A stretch of DNA of 64,000 nt from Myxococcales bacterium (GTDB lineage: Bacteria > Myxococcota > Myxococcia > Myxococcales > Myxococcaceae). Both the position numbers and the translations under genes were made by a program. The notes under the pieces are model-generated. The model saw nothing but the letters and a program-made list of their open reading frames with translations. It was not told where the DNA came from and made no database searches. The stretch is from NCBI GenBank assembly GCA_016191815.1, contig JACPVI010000053.1, positions 1 through 64,000 on the forward strand, in the 5' to 3' direction. The number at the start of each line of letters is the position of its first letter. The stretch's first letter is position 1. Below are positions 9,798-19,906 of the stretch, piece by piece.

Positions 9798-10144
9798 CTG
9801 GGGAGGAGCGCCGAAGGGTCGTCCAGCCTGAGCGCGCGGCGCAGGGCCAGCAACTCCTCGTACATCCGGGCCTCGACCTTCAACACCCTCTTCCCCAAGA
9901 GGTAGCGGACCACCGAGTAGGCCGCCAGGCCCAGCGCCAAGAGCCACACCGCGGCGCCGAGGTAGAAGTAGCGCGGCTGGATGTCCCAGAAGAGTTTCGC
10001 CGCCATTCCGGCGATGATGAGGGCCAACAGCATCGAAACCGCGGCATGGGCGAAGTGGACCACGCTGCTGCGGCTGGACAGCTCGAGCTGGAGCCGGTCC
10101 AGCTCTTGGCGGGACGGGGTATCGGTCGTAGCGCCTGCGCTCAC
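9794..10144 (-). CDS. small two-helix membrane protein
   Basis: This 116-residue protein has a soluble N-terminus with a short amphipathic stretch (ELDRLQLELSSRSS), two hydrophobic segments at about residues 32-52 and 60-80 and a basic, helical C-terminus (VEARMYEELLALRRALRL). It starts with GTG at 10144, 19 bases behind thrC, and ends in an ATGA overlap with tmk, so it is co-transcribed with both. I do not recognise a family. Function unknown. Confidence 0.75.
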   Translation of the reverse strand: MSAGATTDTPSRQELDRLQLELSSRSSVVHFAHAAVSMLLALIIAGMAAKLFWDIQPRYFYLGAAVWLLALGLAAYSVVRYLLGKRVLKVEARMYEELLALRRALRLDDPSALLPR

Positions 10145-10163
10145 GGGGCGCGCAAGCTACCCT

Positions 10164-11498
10164 TCAACCGAGCCGGCGGTCCAGCGCCTCCTCGACCGCC
10201 TGGGCGGTCGCGCGAACCTCGACGGGAGGGTTTCTCCACCGCCCGTCCACCTCGGCGAGAGTGCCCCGGTGGTAGCCCTCCTTGAAGCCGTAGAACTTGA
10301 GCCCGTGGGCGGTGGAGACGACCACCACCCGGCTGCCCCGGGCGATAGTGCCCGCCCGGGCGAGCTTCGAGAGCGCTGCCAGCGCCACACCGGTCTGCGG
10401 GCAGGTGAAGGCGCCTTCGAGGTCCGCGCGCGCCGCCGCGTCGGAGAGATCCTGCTCCGCGGCCTCCTCCACCACGCCGTCGAAGGACCGCAAGGTGCGC
10501 GCCGCCCTCCGCATCGACACCGGACTGCCGATCTGGATTGCGGTGGCGAGGGTCGGCTGGGCCTGCACCGCAGAGAGATCGGCAAAGCCGCTCCGGAAGG
10601 CCCTGACGAGCGGGTTGGCCTTCTCCGCCTGCGCCACGGCGATCCGCGGCCTTCGATCGATGAGCCCGAGCGAGAGCATCAGCTCGAAGCCCATTCCCAG
10701 CGCGCCGGCGTTCCCGAGGTTGCCGCCGGGGACGATCACCCAGTCCGGCGCCTCCCAGCCGAGCTGCTGGCACAGCTCCACGGCGACGATCTTCTGCCCC
10801 TCGAGGCGAAGCGAGTTCATCGAGTTGGCGAGGTAGATGGAAGGATCGCGCGTCACCTCCTGCACGATCCGCATGCAGCCGTCGAAGTCGGTCTCCAGCG
10901 AGAGCACCAGGGCTCCGTTGGAGATGGGCTGGACGAGCTGCGCCAGCGAGACCTTTCCCCGCGGCAAGAAGACCACCGAGGGGATTCCGGCAGCGGCGCA
11001 GTACGCCGACAGCGCGGCCGAGGTGTCCCCGGTCGAAGCGCAGGCCACCGCGCGGACCCGCCGGCCCAGCCGCCTCATCCGAGCCACCGCCGAGACGAGC
11101 ACCGTCATCCCCAGGTCCTTGAAGGAGCCGGTGGCCGAGATGCCGCACTGCTTGAGGTCTACCGAAGCGAGTCCCAGCTCCGCGGCCAGGCGCGGGAGCG
11201 GCAACAGCGGCTGGCGGCCCTCGCCCAGGGAGACGATGTCGCCATCCTCCAGGTCCGGGTAGACCCACTCCCGCTTGCCCCAGACGCCCGAGGCGAGCGG
11301 AAGGCGGGCGGCGCCGAAGCGGGAGTCGAAGAGTGACCTCCACTCGGAGGCGGCTCTCGAGCGGAGGGCTGAAAGATCGTGGCGGACCTCCAGGAGGCCG
11401 CCGCAGGTCGGGCAGCGGTACACCACCTCGGTGAGGGACGCTCGGAAGTCACAGCCCTCGCTGCAGGCGAACTTGGCGCGGAAGGAGGGCTCGCTCAT
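10164..11498 (-). CDS. thrC: threonine synthase
   Basis: ThrC converts O-phospho-L-homoserine to L-threonine with PLP. The 444-residue protein starts with a four-cysteine zinc-ribbon-like segment (CSEGCDF and CPTCGGLLEV), as in the long class of ThrC. It then has the PLP-lysine motif ATGSFKDLGM, ACASTGDTSAALSAY, VPGGNLGNAGALGMG and TAHGLKFYGFKEGYH. The ATG at 11498 overlaps the stop of the upstream zinc-ribbon gene (ATGA). The operon context is mixed housekeeping, with no other threonine gene nearby. Confidence 0.93.
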   Translation of the reverse strand: MSEPSFRAKFACSEGCDFRASLTEVVYRCPTCGGLLEVRHDLSALRSRAASEWRSLFDSRFGAARLPLASGVWGKREWVYPDLEDGDIVSLGEGRQPLLPLPRLAAELGLASVDLKQCGISATGSFKDLGMTVLVSAVARMRRLGRRVRAVACASTGDTSAALSAYCAAAGIPSVVFLPRGKVSLAQLVQPISNGALVLSLETDFDGCMRIVQEVTRDPSIYLANSMNSLRLEGQKIVAVELCQQLGWEAPDWVIVPGGNLGNAGALGMGFELMLSLGLIDRRPRIAVAQAEKANPLVRAFRSGFADLSAVQAQPTLATAIQIGSPVSMRRAARTLRSFDGVVEEAAEQDLSDAAARADLEGAFTCPQTGVALAALSKLARAGTIARGSRVVVVSTAHGLKFYGFKEGYHRGTLAEVDGRWRNPPVEVRATAQAVEEALDRRLG

Positions 11499-12049
11499 GC
11501 TTCGGGCATCGGCACGGGCTGCCCGCACTCGGGGCACCGCTGGTCGGCCAGCGCCGGCGAGCCGCACTTTCGGCACCGCGTCACCTCCTCCACGCCGGGC
11601 GCGGGCGCTGGCAGAGCCGCAGCCCTGGGGAGCCGCATGCCGCAGCGATCGCACATCGCCCCCTCTGCCTGCACGTTCCGGCAGTAGCGGCAGGTCACCG
11701 GGCCGTCGGCCGGTGGAGGAGCGGATCGCTCCTCCGCCGGCTCCCGCGCCCGGTCGAGCCCGTCCACTTGCTCGACCGCGACCTCCCCCGCCTTGCGCTC
11801 GGCGTGGTGCTCGAGCTCTGCGACGCGCACCACCGGCAGATCGGGCCCCGAGAGAACGGCATTGCGCTCCAGCTCGCCCAGCGGCTGAGACGCCACCTGA
11901 GCTCGAGGATCGGCCAGCAGGTTTTGCTCGAGGCCCGCGACGGGCTCGACCGGCAAGGAGGGGACCTTGGCCCTGGAGAAGACCTTCCCGCACGCCTCGC
12001 ACTCGAGGCCCTGCTGCTGCTGGTGCTCGCAAACCGGGCAGACGATCAT
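11495..12049 (-). CDS. zinc-ribbon protein of unknown function
   Basis: The 184-residue product contains three CxxC..CxxC ribbons: CPVCEHQQQQGLECEACGKV at the N-terminus, CRYCRNVQAEGAMCDRCGM in the middle and CRKCGSPALADQRCPECGQP at the C-terminus, joined by charged, low-complexity linkers. Such proteins probably bind zinc and mediate protein contacts. It starts 10 bases behind pcm and overlaps thrC by ATGA, so it is embedded in the operon. No catalytic domain is visible. Confidence 0.85.
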   Translation of the reverse strand: MIVCPVCEHQQQQGLECEACGKVFSRAKVPSLPVEPVAGLEQNLLADPRAQVASQPLGELERNAVLSGPDLPVVRVAELEHHAERKAGEVAVEQVDGLDRAREPAEERSAPPPADGPVTCRYCRNVQAEGAMCDRCGMRLPRAAALPAPAPGVEEVTRCRKCGSPALADQRCPECGQPVPMPEA

Positions 12050-12059
12050 CTGCGCGAGT

Positions 12060-12704
12060 CTATGCCCTGCCCTGGTGGCTGTCGCCAGGCGCGGCGGCAG
12101 ACGCGCCTTTCATGGGCACGAAGCGCACCGGCAGCAGCCGGTAGCTCTGCAGCTCCTCCCCTCGCGTCTTTCTCACCAGCGTCAAGTCCTGCTCCCACTC
12201 GCCGATGGGCCCGAGGAGACGCCCACCTGGCTCCAATTGCCGGAGCAGCGCTTCGGGAATCTTGGGAGGCGCCGCGGTGAGCACGATCGCCCCGAAGGGC
12301 GCCGCCTCCGGCCACCCGAAGTAGCCGTCGCCCTCGCGCAGGTAGACGTTCGCAAGTCCCTTGAGCCGCTCGGCGGCCTCCCTGGCCAGCTCGGGGACGA
12401 TCTCGATCGAATAGACCTCTCGGCAGAGCCGGGAGCGCACCGCGGTCTGGTAGCCAGAACCCGTCCCCACCTCGAGCACCCGTTCCCCGCCGGAGAGCGC
12501 CAGCGCCTGGGTCATGAACGCGACCACGTAGGGCTGGCTGATGGTCTGCCCATGCCCGATCGGCAGCGGGAAGTCTCCGGTGGCGAAGGCGGCCATCTGC
12601 GGGCGAACGAAGTCAGCCCGGCTGAGCGAAGCGATCGCCGCCAGCACCCGCTCGTCGCGGATGCCTCTCCGCCTCAGCTCCTCCGCCAGCCTTGAGTCTC
12701 CCAC
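12060..12704 (-). CDS. pcm: protein-L-isoaspartate O-methyltransferase
   Basis: Pcm methylates isoaspartyl residues from SAM, starting repair of aged proteins. The 214-residue product has the family core: FVRPQMAAFATGDFPLPIGH, GQTISQPYVVAFMTQAL, the SAM motif VLEVGTGSGYQTA, VYSIEIVPELA and DGYFGWPEAAPFGAIVLTAA. The start is taken as GTG at 12704 because no ATG lies in frame before the conserved region and the upstream recG stop is at 12722. The GTG is preceded only by weak purine-rich sequence, so the exact start is uncertain by a few residues. Confidence 0.92.
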   Translation of the reverse strand: MGDSRLAEELRRRGIRDERVLAAIASLSRADFVRPQMAAFATGDFPLPIGHGQTISQPYVVAFMTQALALSGGERVLEVGTGSGYQTAVRSRLCREVYSIEIVPELAREAAERLKGLANVYLREGDGYFGWPEAAPFGAIVLTAAPPKIPEALLRQLEPGGRLLGPIGEWEQDLTLVRKTRGEELQSYRLLPVRFVPMKGASAAAPGDSHQGRA

Positions 12705-12721
12705 TCCGCCAATGTAGAGCC

Positions 12722-15259
12722 TCAGCCGACCCTCGCCAAAGCCAGGCGCCCCTCCCACCGCTCCTCGAGCGCCTTCACCAACCCCAGGTGCTCCGGCAAC
12801 CGCAGCCTCGGATCTCGCTCGACGATCGAGCGTGCCTCGTCGCGCGCAAGGTTGAGCAGCGGCTGGTCGCGCACCAGGTTCGCGACCGCCAGCTCGGGAA
12901 TCCCGCTCTGCCGGGTGCCCAGGAACTCGCCGGGACCGCGCAGCTCGAGGTCTTTCTCCGCGATCACGAAGCCGTCGTTGCTCTCTTCCATCACCCGCAG
13001 CCGGTCGCTCGACTCCTTGGAGCGCGCGTAGCCGGCGATGAGGTAGCAGTAGCTGGCGGCGGCGCCGCGCCCCACCCTCCCCCGCAGCTGGTGGAGCTGG
13101 GAGAGGCCAAACCGCTCGGCTCCCTCGATGACCATCACCGAGGCGTTGGGGACGTCGACCCCCACCTCCACCACCGTGGTGCAGACCATGATCTCGGTCC
13201 GCCGCGCGCGGAACTCCGCCATCACCTGCTCCTTCTCCTCCTGCCTGAGCCGCCCATGGAGCAGGCCCACCTTCCGATCCGGGAAGAGCCGAGCCAGCTC
13301 CTGCGCGCCGCGCGTGGCGTCGGCCAGGTCGACCTTCTCGGACTCCTCCACCAGCGGATACACCACGTAGCACTGGTGGCCCCGCTCCAGCTCCTCCCGC
13401 ATCCGCTCGTACACCCGCTCGCGGGCCTTCTCCACGTAGACCCTGGTGACGATCGGCGTCCGCCCCGGGGGTAGCTCGTCGATGAGCGACACCTCCAGAT
13501 CGCCGTAGACGGTCATCGCCAGCGTGCGCGGGATGGGAGTGGCGGTCATCACCAGGACGTCGGGCCGCCGGCCCTTGGACATCAGCGCGTGCCGCTGGAT
13601 CACTCCGAACCGATGCTGCTCGTCGATGATCACCAGCCCGAGCCGGTGGAGCTCCACTCCCTCCTGGATGAGGGCGTGGGTCCCCACCGCGACCGGGAGA
13701 CGGCCCGCACAGATGGCCTCGCGCACCTCCTTTCGCGCCCGCGGAGTGCCGGCCGCGGTGACGAGCCCCACCTCGAAGCCCAGCGCCCCCAGGTACCCGC
13801 GCAGGGTGTGATGGTGCTGCTCGGCGAGGATCTCGGTCGGCGCCATCAGCGCCACCTGATATCCGTCGAAGAGCGCCACCGCCGCCGCCACCGCCGCCAC
13901 CGCGGTCTTCCCCGAGCCCACGTCGCCCTGGAGCAGCCGGTTCATCGGCTCCGGGCTCGCCATGTCCCGGCAGATCTGTCGCACCGCCCTGGCCTGGGCC
14001 TCGGTGAGCTGGAAGGGCAGCATCGACCGGGCCCGCGAGAGCCTCGCCTCGGAGGCGTCGAAGGCGATTCCCGGCTGGAGCTTCACCCCCTGCCTCCTCA
14101 GCGAGAGCCCGAGCTGGAGGAAGAACAGCTCATCGAAGGCGAGGCGCCGGTGCGCCGCCGACTGGTGGGCGTCCAGCCGGGCGATCTCATCCTCCTCGCG
14201 GGGGAAGTGGATCCGCCTCAGCGCCTCGCCCAGCTCGAGCAGCGACAGCTTCTTCCTCAGCCACTGTGGGAGCGGCTCCTCGATGGAGCTGGCGAACTTC
14301 TCGGCGACCCGGAAGGTCAGCTCGCGGAAGGCGCGCTGCTCGTGCCGCTCGAAGCCGGGGTAGACCGGGACGATGCGGCCAAAGTGGATGGAGGAGGTGG
14401 CCTGATCGTCTGCGGGCTCCACCTCGGGGTGCGCCATCTCGCGTCCGTAGCCCGACGCCCTCACCTCGCCGGAGATCACCACCCGCTTCCCCACCGGGAA
14501 CTTGGCCTTGAGCCACGGCCCGGTCTGGAAAAAGGTGGCCGCGATGCTGCCGGACTTGTCGGCGATCACCGCGCGGAAACACCTCCGGCCGCGCCGCAGG
14601 GGCACCTCGCCGGCGGTCCTCACCTCGCCCACGGTGACGCCGCGCTCGCCGGGCGAAAGCTGGGCGATGAGCCTCATGCGCCGGCGGTCCTCGTACACTC
14701 GCGGGAGGAGAAACAAGACATCCCCGACCTTGCTCATCCCCTTCCGGTTGAGCTGGCCCAAAAGCCTCGGGTTGATCCGCCAGCCGGCCTGCTTGAGCGG
14801 CGTCGCCAAGGGGCCTTCGCGGGGCGCGATCGAGAGGAGCCTTGCCTGGTCGACCGGTTCGGGCCGCTCGTCGCTCTCGGGCTCGGGCGCCCCGCCCCCC
14901 TCGTCGGGCAGGCCCGGCTCGTTCTCGCCGGGGGGTCCGTTCGACGGCCCTTCGTGCTCACCGCCTTGGGCGACGAGGGCCGACAGCTCCGGCGGGAGCG
15001 AGAGCCCACCGGCACGAACCGCGGCCAGGACTCGGAGCAGCGACGCCTTGCGGCGCTCCGGCGCCGCGCTGTCGACGTGAGGCAGCTCCGCCCGGAGGGC
15101 GTCGATGGCCGAAGGCTCGAGCCCGCTCTTCTCCGCCGCGTCGATGGCGCCCCGCAACAGTGCGCCGAGGTCCTTCACCGTGGAGAGCTGAGCGAAGCCG
15201 CGGGCGCAGGCGTACCTCAGCGGACCGACCAGGCTGGCGAAGGGGTGCGGTGCGCTCAA
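12722..15259 (-). CDS. recG: ATP-dependent DNA helicase RecG, N-terminally extended
   Basis: RecG remodels stalled replication forks and branched DNA. The C-terminal about 690 residues are a complete RecG: OB-fold wedge region (LLPRVYEDRRRM), Walker A GDVGSGKTAVA, the DExH-box DEQHRFG, MTATPIPRTLAMT, VVYPLVEES, VVEVGVDVPNASVMVIE and QLRGRVGRG. At 845 residues it is about 150 longer than usual. The extra N-terminus has a helical part and then an acidic Pro/Gly/Glu-rich linker (about residues 98-135). The start is TTG at 15259 with GAGG about 9 bases upstream. It lies 69 bases behind greA and heads the pcm-thrC-tmk run. Confidence 0.95.
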   Translation of the reverse strand: MSAPHPFASLVGPLRYACARGFAQLSTVKDLGALLRGAIDAAEKSGLEPSAIDALRAELPHVDSAAPERRKASLLRVLAAVRAGGLSLPPELSALVAQGGEHEGPSNGPPGENEPGLPDEGGGAPEPESDERPEPVDQARLLSIAPREGPLATPLKQAGWRINPRLLGQLNRKGMSKVGDVLFLLPRVYEDRRRMRLIAQLSPGERGVTVGEVRTAGEVPLRRGRRCFRAVIADKSGSIAATFFQTGPWLKAKFPVGKRVVISGEVRASGYGREMAHPEVEPADDQATSSIHFGRIVPVYPGFERHEQRAFRELTFRVAEKFASSIEEPLPQWLRKKLSLLELGEALRRIHFPREEDEIARLDAHQSAAHRRLAFDELFFLQLGLSLRRQGVKLQPGIAFDASEARLSRARSMLPFQLTEAQARAVRQICRDMASPEPMNRLLQGDVGSGKTAVAAVAAAVALFDGYQVALMAPTEILAEQHHHTLRGYLGALGFEVGLVTAAGTPRARKEVREAICAGRLPVAVGTHALIQEGVELHRLGLVIIDEQHRFGVIQRHALMSKGRRPDVLVMTATPIPRTLAMTVYGDLEVSLIDELPPGRTPIVTRVYVEKARERVYERMREELERGHQCYVVYPLVEESEKVDLADATRGAQELARLFPDRKVGLLHGRLRQEEKEQVMAEFRARRTEIMVCTTVVEVGVDVPNASVMVIEGAERFGLSQLHQLRGRVGRGAAASYCYLIAGYARSKESSDRLRVMEESNDGFVIAEKDLELRGPGEFLGTRQSGIPELAVANLVRDQPLLNLARDEARSIVERDPRLRLPEHLGLVKALEERWEGRLALARVG

Positions 15260-15328
15260 GGCGTGGATTCCTCGTCGGGTCCATCCTAGGCGCGGGCGGT
15301 GACACCCGGACCCTGGCTTCTTCGGCCC

Positions 15329-15823
15329 TCAGGCCGCTTCGTCGTCCTCGAAGCGAACCTGGGACACCTCGTACTCCCGCGAGCCACCCGGGCTGTGGAC
15401 CAGGGCGATCTCCCCCACCCGCTTGCCAATGAGGCTCCGGGCGAGCGGCGAGGTGACCGAGACCCAACGCTTCTTGAGGTCTGCTTCCGGCTCGCCCACG
15501 ATCCGGTAGGTGACTTCCTTCTCCGAGTCCTGGTCCACCAGCACCACCGTCGCGCCGAACACCACCTGATCCGAGCCGCGCAGCTGCTTGGGGTCGATCA
15601 CCTCCGCACGCGACAGCCAACCGTTGATGTCGAGGATCCGGCCCTCGATGTGCGACTGCCGCTCCTTGGCGGCGTGGTACTCGGCGTTCTCGCTCAGGTC
15701 CCCGTGCCCGCGGGCGACTTCGATCTCCTGGGTGATCCGCGGCCGCTCCACCGACTGCAAGTGCTTGAGCTCCTCCCTCAGCTTGCGCAGGCCGGCCGGC
15801 GTCATCGGAATGCGGTCGCTCAT
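15329..15823 (-). CDS. greA: transcript cleavage factor GreA
   Basis: GreA stimulates RNA cleavage by backtracked RNA polymerase. The 164-residue length fits. The N-terminal coiled coil carries [19 protein letters not shown], which includes the acidic tip residues, and the C-terminal FKBP-like domain contains [20 protein letters not shown]. It has an ATG start at 15823. It is the first gene of the minus-strand run that continues with recG. Confidence 0.93.
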   Translation of the reverse strand: MSDRIPMTPAGLRKLREELKHLQSVERPRITQEIEVARGHGDLSENAEYHAAKERQSHIEGRILDINGWLSRAEVIDPKQLRGSDQVVFGATVVLVDQDSEKEVTYRIVGEPEADLKKRWVSVTSPLARSLIGKRVGEIALVHSPGGSREYEVSQVRFEDDEAA

Positions 15824-15992
15824 TGCGTGAACCTCTTCGATCCTCTTCGGGCCCTTTTTCGGGGGCGCGCACCCTAGCGGAGCAGGCCCCGCGAGGTCAA
15901 ACGCACGAAAGGCTCCGGGGACGCTGACCCCGCCTGCGGGCGCCGATCGAAGTCAAGGCCCGCTTCTTCGTCGTTGGGCTAGCATCTGCTTC

Positions 15993-16550
15993 GTGCTTTC
16001 GGTGAAGGAGCTTCGGGCGCTGGCGGCCGGCCTGGGGCCCGACAAGCTCCGGGCGCAGCTCGGACCGTTCGTGCTCATCCAGCGGCCGTCCGAGCCGGTG
16101 GGCGCCAGGACGGATCCGATGGGCTTGCCGATGAACGCGATGGCCACCGAGATGGCCCGCCCGGAGGAGATGTCCCAACGCAGCCTGGGGCTGTTGTTCC
16201 AGGTCGACGATCTGCTGGTGGCGACCCTTCCGCCGCTTGCGGGAACGGACGAGCTGACCGTGGGGCGCCAGCCCGACTGCGACCTGGTGCTCGACGACAA
16301 GTCCGTCTCCAAGCGTCACGCGGCGCTCCGCTGGGACGCTTCTTCGAGCCGCCGCACGGTGCGAGACCTTGGCTCCACCAACGGCACCGTCCTGAACGCG
16401 AGCATCCTGGTGCGCCGCGAGGTGTCGTTGCGCGACGGCGACATCGTCTCCTTCGGCGACGTGCCATTCTGGTACCTGCTCACCGAGACTTTGCACGCCT
16501 ACCTCGCGCGCCAGAGCGCCACCGCGAAGCTCGGGGCGAGGAGCGGGTGA
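15993..16550 (+). CDS. FHA-domain protein
   Basis: This 185-residue soluble protein has a C-terminal FHA domain (about residues 85-165) with the phosphothreonine-binding landmarks TVGRQPDCDLVLDD, SVSKRHAAL and DLGSTNGTVLN. The N-terminal 80 residues show no known domain. FHA proteins read Ser/Thr phosphorylation, and the same window encodes a Ser/Thr kinase, but no direct link is visible. The start may be GTG at 15993 or GTG at 16002; neither has a clear ribosome binding site. It converges on carB. Confidence 0.85.
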   Translation: MLSVKELRALAAGLGPDKLRAQLGPFVLIQRPSEPVGARTDPMGLPMNAMATEMARPEEMSQRSLGLLFQVDDLLVATLPPLAGTDELTVGRQPDCDLVLDDKSVSKRHAALRWDASSSRRTVRDLGSTNGTVLNASILVRREVSLRDGDIVSFGDVPFWYLLTETLHAYLARQSATAKLGARSG

Positions 16551-16551
16551 G

Positions 16552-16592
16552 CCCCCTCACCCCTGCCCTCTCCCCGCCGGAGAGAGGGGGGT
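16552..16592. repeat. REP-like palindrome, copy 1 (inside the carB 3' end)
   Basis: The element starts with CCCCCTCACCCC, then CCCTCTCCCC and a GGAGAGAGGGG arm. The same plan recurs at 24022-24058, 30632-30685 and 51675-51713. This copy contains the carB stop codon at 16557-16559 and encodes the last dozen CarB residues. It may also terminate the convergent FHA and carB transcripts. Confidence 0.7.
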
Positions 16593-19500
16593 GAAGCGGT
16601 AGTCCTGCAGAGATTTCACCGGCAGCTCGCCGCGGGCGAGCGCCTCCAGCGCCTCCACTGCCATCCGTCCCGCCTGCACGGTGGTGTAGTAGGGCAGCCC
16701 CTGCATCAAGGTCTCGCGGCGGATGGAGAAGCTGTCGGCGATCTCCTTCTTTCCGAAGGTGGTGTTGACCACCAGGACGATCTCCCCGTCGACGATCTTG
16801 TCCACGATGTTGGGGCGCCCTTCGATCACCTTGAGCACCAGCTCGGTGGGCACACCCTTGCGCGTGAGGTAGGCGTGGGTCCCGCGCGTGGCGACTACCT
16901 TGAAGCCGAGCGCGATGAGGCGCTTGGCGAGGTCCACCACCGCGGGCTTGTCGTCGTCCTTCACCGAGACGAAGACGTTGCCCGCCCTGGGCAGCCTCAC
17001 TCCCGCGGCGAGCTGCGCCTTGGCAAAGGCCGCCGGGTAGTCCATCGCCAGGCCCATCACCTCGCCGGTGGACTTCATCTCCGGGCCGAGGATGACGTCC
17101 ACCCCGGGGAAGCGGGCGAAGGGGAACACCGACTCCTTGCAGGCCTTGTGCTGGACCTCCGGATCGCTGGTGTACCCCAGCTCGGAGAGCGTCTTCCCCA
17201 CCATGCACAGAGCGGCGATCTTCGCCAGCGGAACTCCCACCGCCTTGGAAACGAAGGGCACGGTGCGGGACGCGCGGGGGTTGACCTCCAGGATGTACAG
17301 CGCCTTCCCCTGGATGGCGAACTGCGCGTTCATCAGCCCTACCACGCCCAGCTCGCGCGCGAGCAGGGCGGCCTGGTCCTTCATCCGCTCCACCAGATCC
17401 GGCGAGAGCGAGTGGGGAGGGAGCGTGCAGGCGGCATCTCCGGAGTGCACGCCCGCCTCTTGGATGTGCTCGAGCACCCCGCCCACCAGCACCCGACCCT
17501 CCCGGTCGGCCACGAGATCCAGGTCCACCTCGGTGGCGTCCTTGAGGAAGCGGTCGATCAGCACCGGGTGCTCGGGCGAGGCGCTCACCGCCTCGCGCAT
17601 GTACCGCTCGAGGCTGGGCGCGTCGTAGACGACCTCCATCGCCCGGCCGCCGAGCACGTAGGAGGGGCGGACCATCACCGGGTAGCCGATCCGCTCGGCG
17701 ACCCGGAACGCCTCCTCGTGCGAGCGGGCGACGCCGTTCTCCGGCTGCCGGAGCGACAGCTTCTCGATCAGATTGGCGAAGCGCTCGCGGTCCTCGGCGC
17801 GGTCGATCGCGTCCGGCGAGGTGCCGAGAATGGGGAGCCCCGCCTTCTCCAGCGGCACCGAGATGCGCAGCGGCGTCTGGCCGCCGAACTGGACGATCGC
17901 CCCGAGCGGCCGCTCGCGCTCCGCCACCTCCAACACGTCCTCGATGGTGAGCGGCTCGAAGTAGAGCCGATCCGAGGTGTCGTAGTCGGTCGAGACGGTC
18001 TCCGGGTTGCAGTTGATCATCACCGTCTCGTACCCCGCCTCGCGAAGGGCGAAGGCGGCGTGGACGCAGCAGTAGTCGAACTCGATCCCTTGCCCGATCC
18101 GGATCGGCCCGCTGCCCAGGATCAGCACCTTCTTCCGGTCCGAGGGCGGCGTCTCGTCCTCCTGCTCGTAGGTGGAGTACAGGTAGGGGGTGTAGGCCTC
18201 GAACTCGGCCGCGCAAGTGTCCACGCGCTTGTAGACCGGGCGGATGCCGCGGGCGCGGCGGTGGGCTCGGACCACTTCCTCCGAGGCGCCCAGGAGCCGG
18301 CCGAGGTAGCGGTCGGAGAAGCCGTGCGACTTGGCGGCGTGGAGCACCTCGTCCGGAAGCCGATCCACCCGCCCGAACTCCGAGATGCCCCGGGCCTCCT
18401 GCACCAGCTCGGCGATCTGCCGTAGGAACCAGGGGTCGACCCGGGTGAGCCGGTGCACCTCCTCGACCGACATTCCCTCCCGCAGTGTCTGGGCGATCGC
18501 CCACGGCCGCTCGGGCCGGGGTGTCCTCAAAGCCTCCCTCAGCGCCGTCTCTCGCTCGCCCCTCTCGCTCGGCAGCTCGGGCGTCTCAAGGGACAGCTTC
18601 CCCGCCTCCAGCGAGCGCAGCGCCTTGAGGTAGGCCTCCTTGAAGGTCCTCCCGATCGACATCACCTCGCCGACCGAGTGCATGGTGGTGTTGAGGGTGC
18701 GGTCCGAGCTGGGGAACTTCTCGAAGTTGAAGCGCGGCACCTTCACCACCACGTAGTCCACCGTCGGCTCGAACGAGGCCGGAGTGTCCCGGGTGATGTC
18801 GTTGCGAAGCTCGTCCAGGGTGTAGCCCAGCGCCAGCTTCGCCGCGACCTTGGCGATCGGGTACCCGGTGGCCTTGGAGGCCAGCGCGCTCGAGCGCGAC
18901 ACCCGGGGGTTCATCTCGATCACCACCACCCGCCCGTCCTCGGGGTTCACCGCGAACTGGATGTTGGAGCCCCCGGTGTCGACGCCGATCTCCCGGATGA
19001 TCGCCAAGGACGCCTGCCGGAGCCTCTGGTACTCCTTGTCGGTGAGCGTCTGGGCCGGAGCCACGGTGATCGAGTCGCCGGTGTGCACTCCCATCGGGTC
19101 CAGGTTCTCGATGGAGCAGACGATCACCACGTTGTCCTTGGTGTCGCGAACCACCTCCAGCTCGAACTCCTTCCACCCCAGCACCGACTCCTCGACGAGC
19201 ACGGTGTGGGTGGGGCTGGCCTTGAGCCCGTGCAGCACCAGCGCCTCGAGCTCGTCCCGGTTGTAGGCGATGCCGCCCCCGGTGCCGCCGAGGGTGAAGC
19301 TGGGCCTGAGGATGACCGGGAAGCCGATCCACTCGATCACCCGCGCGGCCTCCTCCCAGGTGCGGGCGAAGCCGCTCCTCGGGAGCGCCAGGCCGATCCG
19401 CTCCATCGCCTGCTTGAAGAGCTGGCGGTCCTCGGCCTTGTCGATGGCCTCGAGCGAGGCGCCGATCAACTTCACCCCGTATCGAGCCAGGACGCCCGCC

Positions 19501-19811
19501 TCGGCCAGCTCCTTGGCCAGGTTGAGCGCCGTCTGGCCGCCCATCGTCGGCAGCACCGAGTCGGGGCGCTCGCGGGCGATGATCTTCTCCGCGGTGGCGA
19601 GGTTGATCGGCTCGATGTACGTCCGGTTCGCCAGCTCCGGGTCCGTCATGATGGTGGCGGGGTTGGAGTTGAGCAGCACCACCTCCACCCCCTCTTCCCG
19701 CAGGGACTTGATCGCCTGCGTGCCCGAGTAGTCGAACTCGCAGGCTTGGCCGATCACGATCGGCCCCGAGCCGATCACCAGCACCTTCTTGACGTCCGCT
19801 CGCCGTGGCAT
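16557..19811 (-). CDS. carB: carbamoyl-phosphate synthase large subunit
   Basis: CarB makes carbamoyl phosphate from bicarbonate, ammonia (delivered by CarA) and two ATP, for arginine and pyrimidines. The 1084-residue protein has both ATP-grasp halves: [20 protein letters not shown] with [14 protein letters not shown] in the first, [18 protein letters not shown] with [11 protein letters not shown] in the second, and a C-terminal MGS-like domain ([15 protein letters not shown]). The start at 19811 ([14 protein letters not shown]) matches the usual N-terminus; an ATG at 19832 with a better purine-rich site is possible. The C-terminus reads [17 protein letters not shown], and its last dozen residues come from a REP-like element. 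No carA is in the window. Confidence 0.96.
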   Translation of the reverse strand: MPRRADVKKVLVIGSGPIVIGQACEFDYSGTQAIKSLREEGVEVVLLNSNPATIMTDPELANRTYIEPINLATAEKIIARERPDSVLPTMGGQTALNLAKELAEAGVLARYGVKLIGASLEAIDKAEDRQLFKQAMERIGLALPRSGFARTWEEAARVIEWIGFPVILRPSFTLGGTGGGIAYNRDELEALVLHGLKASPTHTVLVEESVLGWKEFELEVVRDTKDNVVIVCSIENLDPMGVHTGDSITVAPAQTLTDKEYQRLRQASLAIIREIGVDTGGSNIQFAVNPEDGRVVVIEMNPRVSRSSALASKATGYPIAKVAAKLALGYTLDELRNDITRDTPASFEPTVDYVVVKVPRFNFEKFPSSDRTLNTTMHSVGEVMSIGRTFKEAYLKALRSLEAGKLSLETPELPSERGERETALREALRTPRPERPWAIAQTLREGMSVEEVHRLTRVDPWFLRQIAELVQEARGISEFGRVDRLPDEVLHAAKSHGFSDRYLGRLLGASEEVVRAHRRARGIRPVYKRVDTCAAEFEAYTPYLYSTYEQEDETPPSDRKKVLILGSGPIRIGQGIEFDYCCVHAAFALREAGYETVMINCNPETVSTDYDTSDRLYFEPLTIEDVLEVAERERPLGAIVQFGGQTPLRISVPLEKAGLPILGTSPDAIDRAEDRERFANLIEKLSLRQPENGVARSHEEAFRVAERIGYPVMVRPSYVLGGRAMEVVYDAPSLERYMREAVSASPEHPVLIDRFLKDATEVDLDLVADREGRVLVGGVLEHIQEAGVHSGDAACTLPPHSLSPDLVERMKDQAALLARELGVVGLMNAQFAIQGKALYILEVNPRASRTVPFVSKAVGVPLAKIAALCMVGKTLSELGYTSDPEVQHKACKESVFPFARFPGVDVILGPEMKSTGEVMGLAMDYPAAFAKAQLAAGVRLPRAGNVFVSVKDDDKPAVVDLAKRLIALGFKVVATRGTHAYLTRKGVPTELVLKVIEGRPNIVDKIVDGEIVLVVNTTFGKKEIADSFSIRRETLMQGLPYYTTVQAGRMAVEALEALARGELPVKSLQDYRFTPLSPAGRGQG

Positions 19812-19906
19812 CGGGAGGGCCACATACCACATCGCGACCCTCTGCTCGGGCTGCCTTCCGCCTCAGCCCCGCTCTGCTAGCATCCCTTCGCCTCGCTCGC
19901 TCACCC

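Noticed and set aside
16875-18425. Long plus-strand open frame opposite carB
   Set aside because: It is a shadow of carB, with no recognisable motif, and carB is intact on the other strand.
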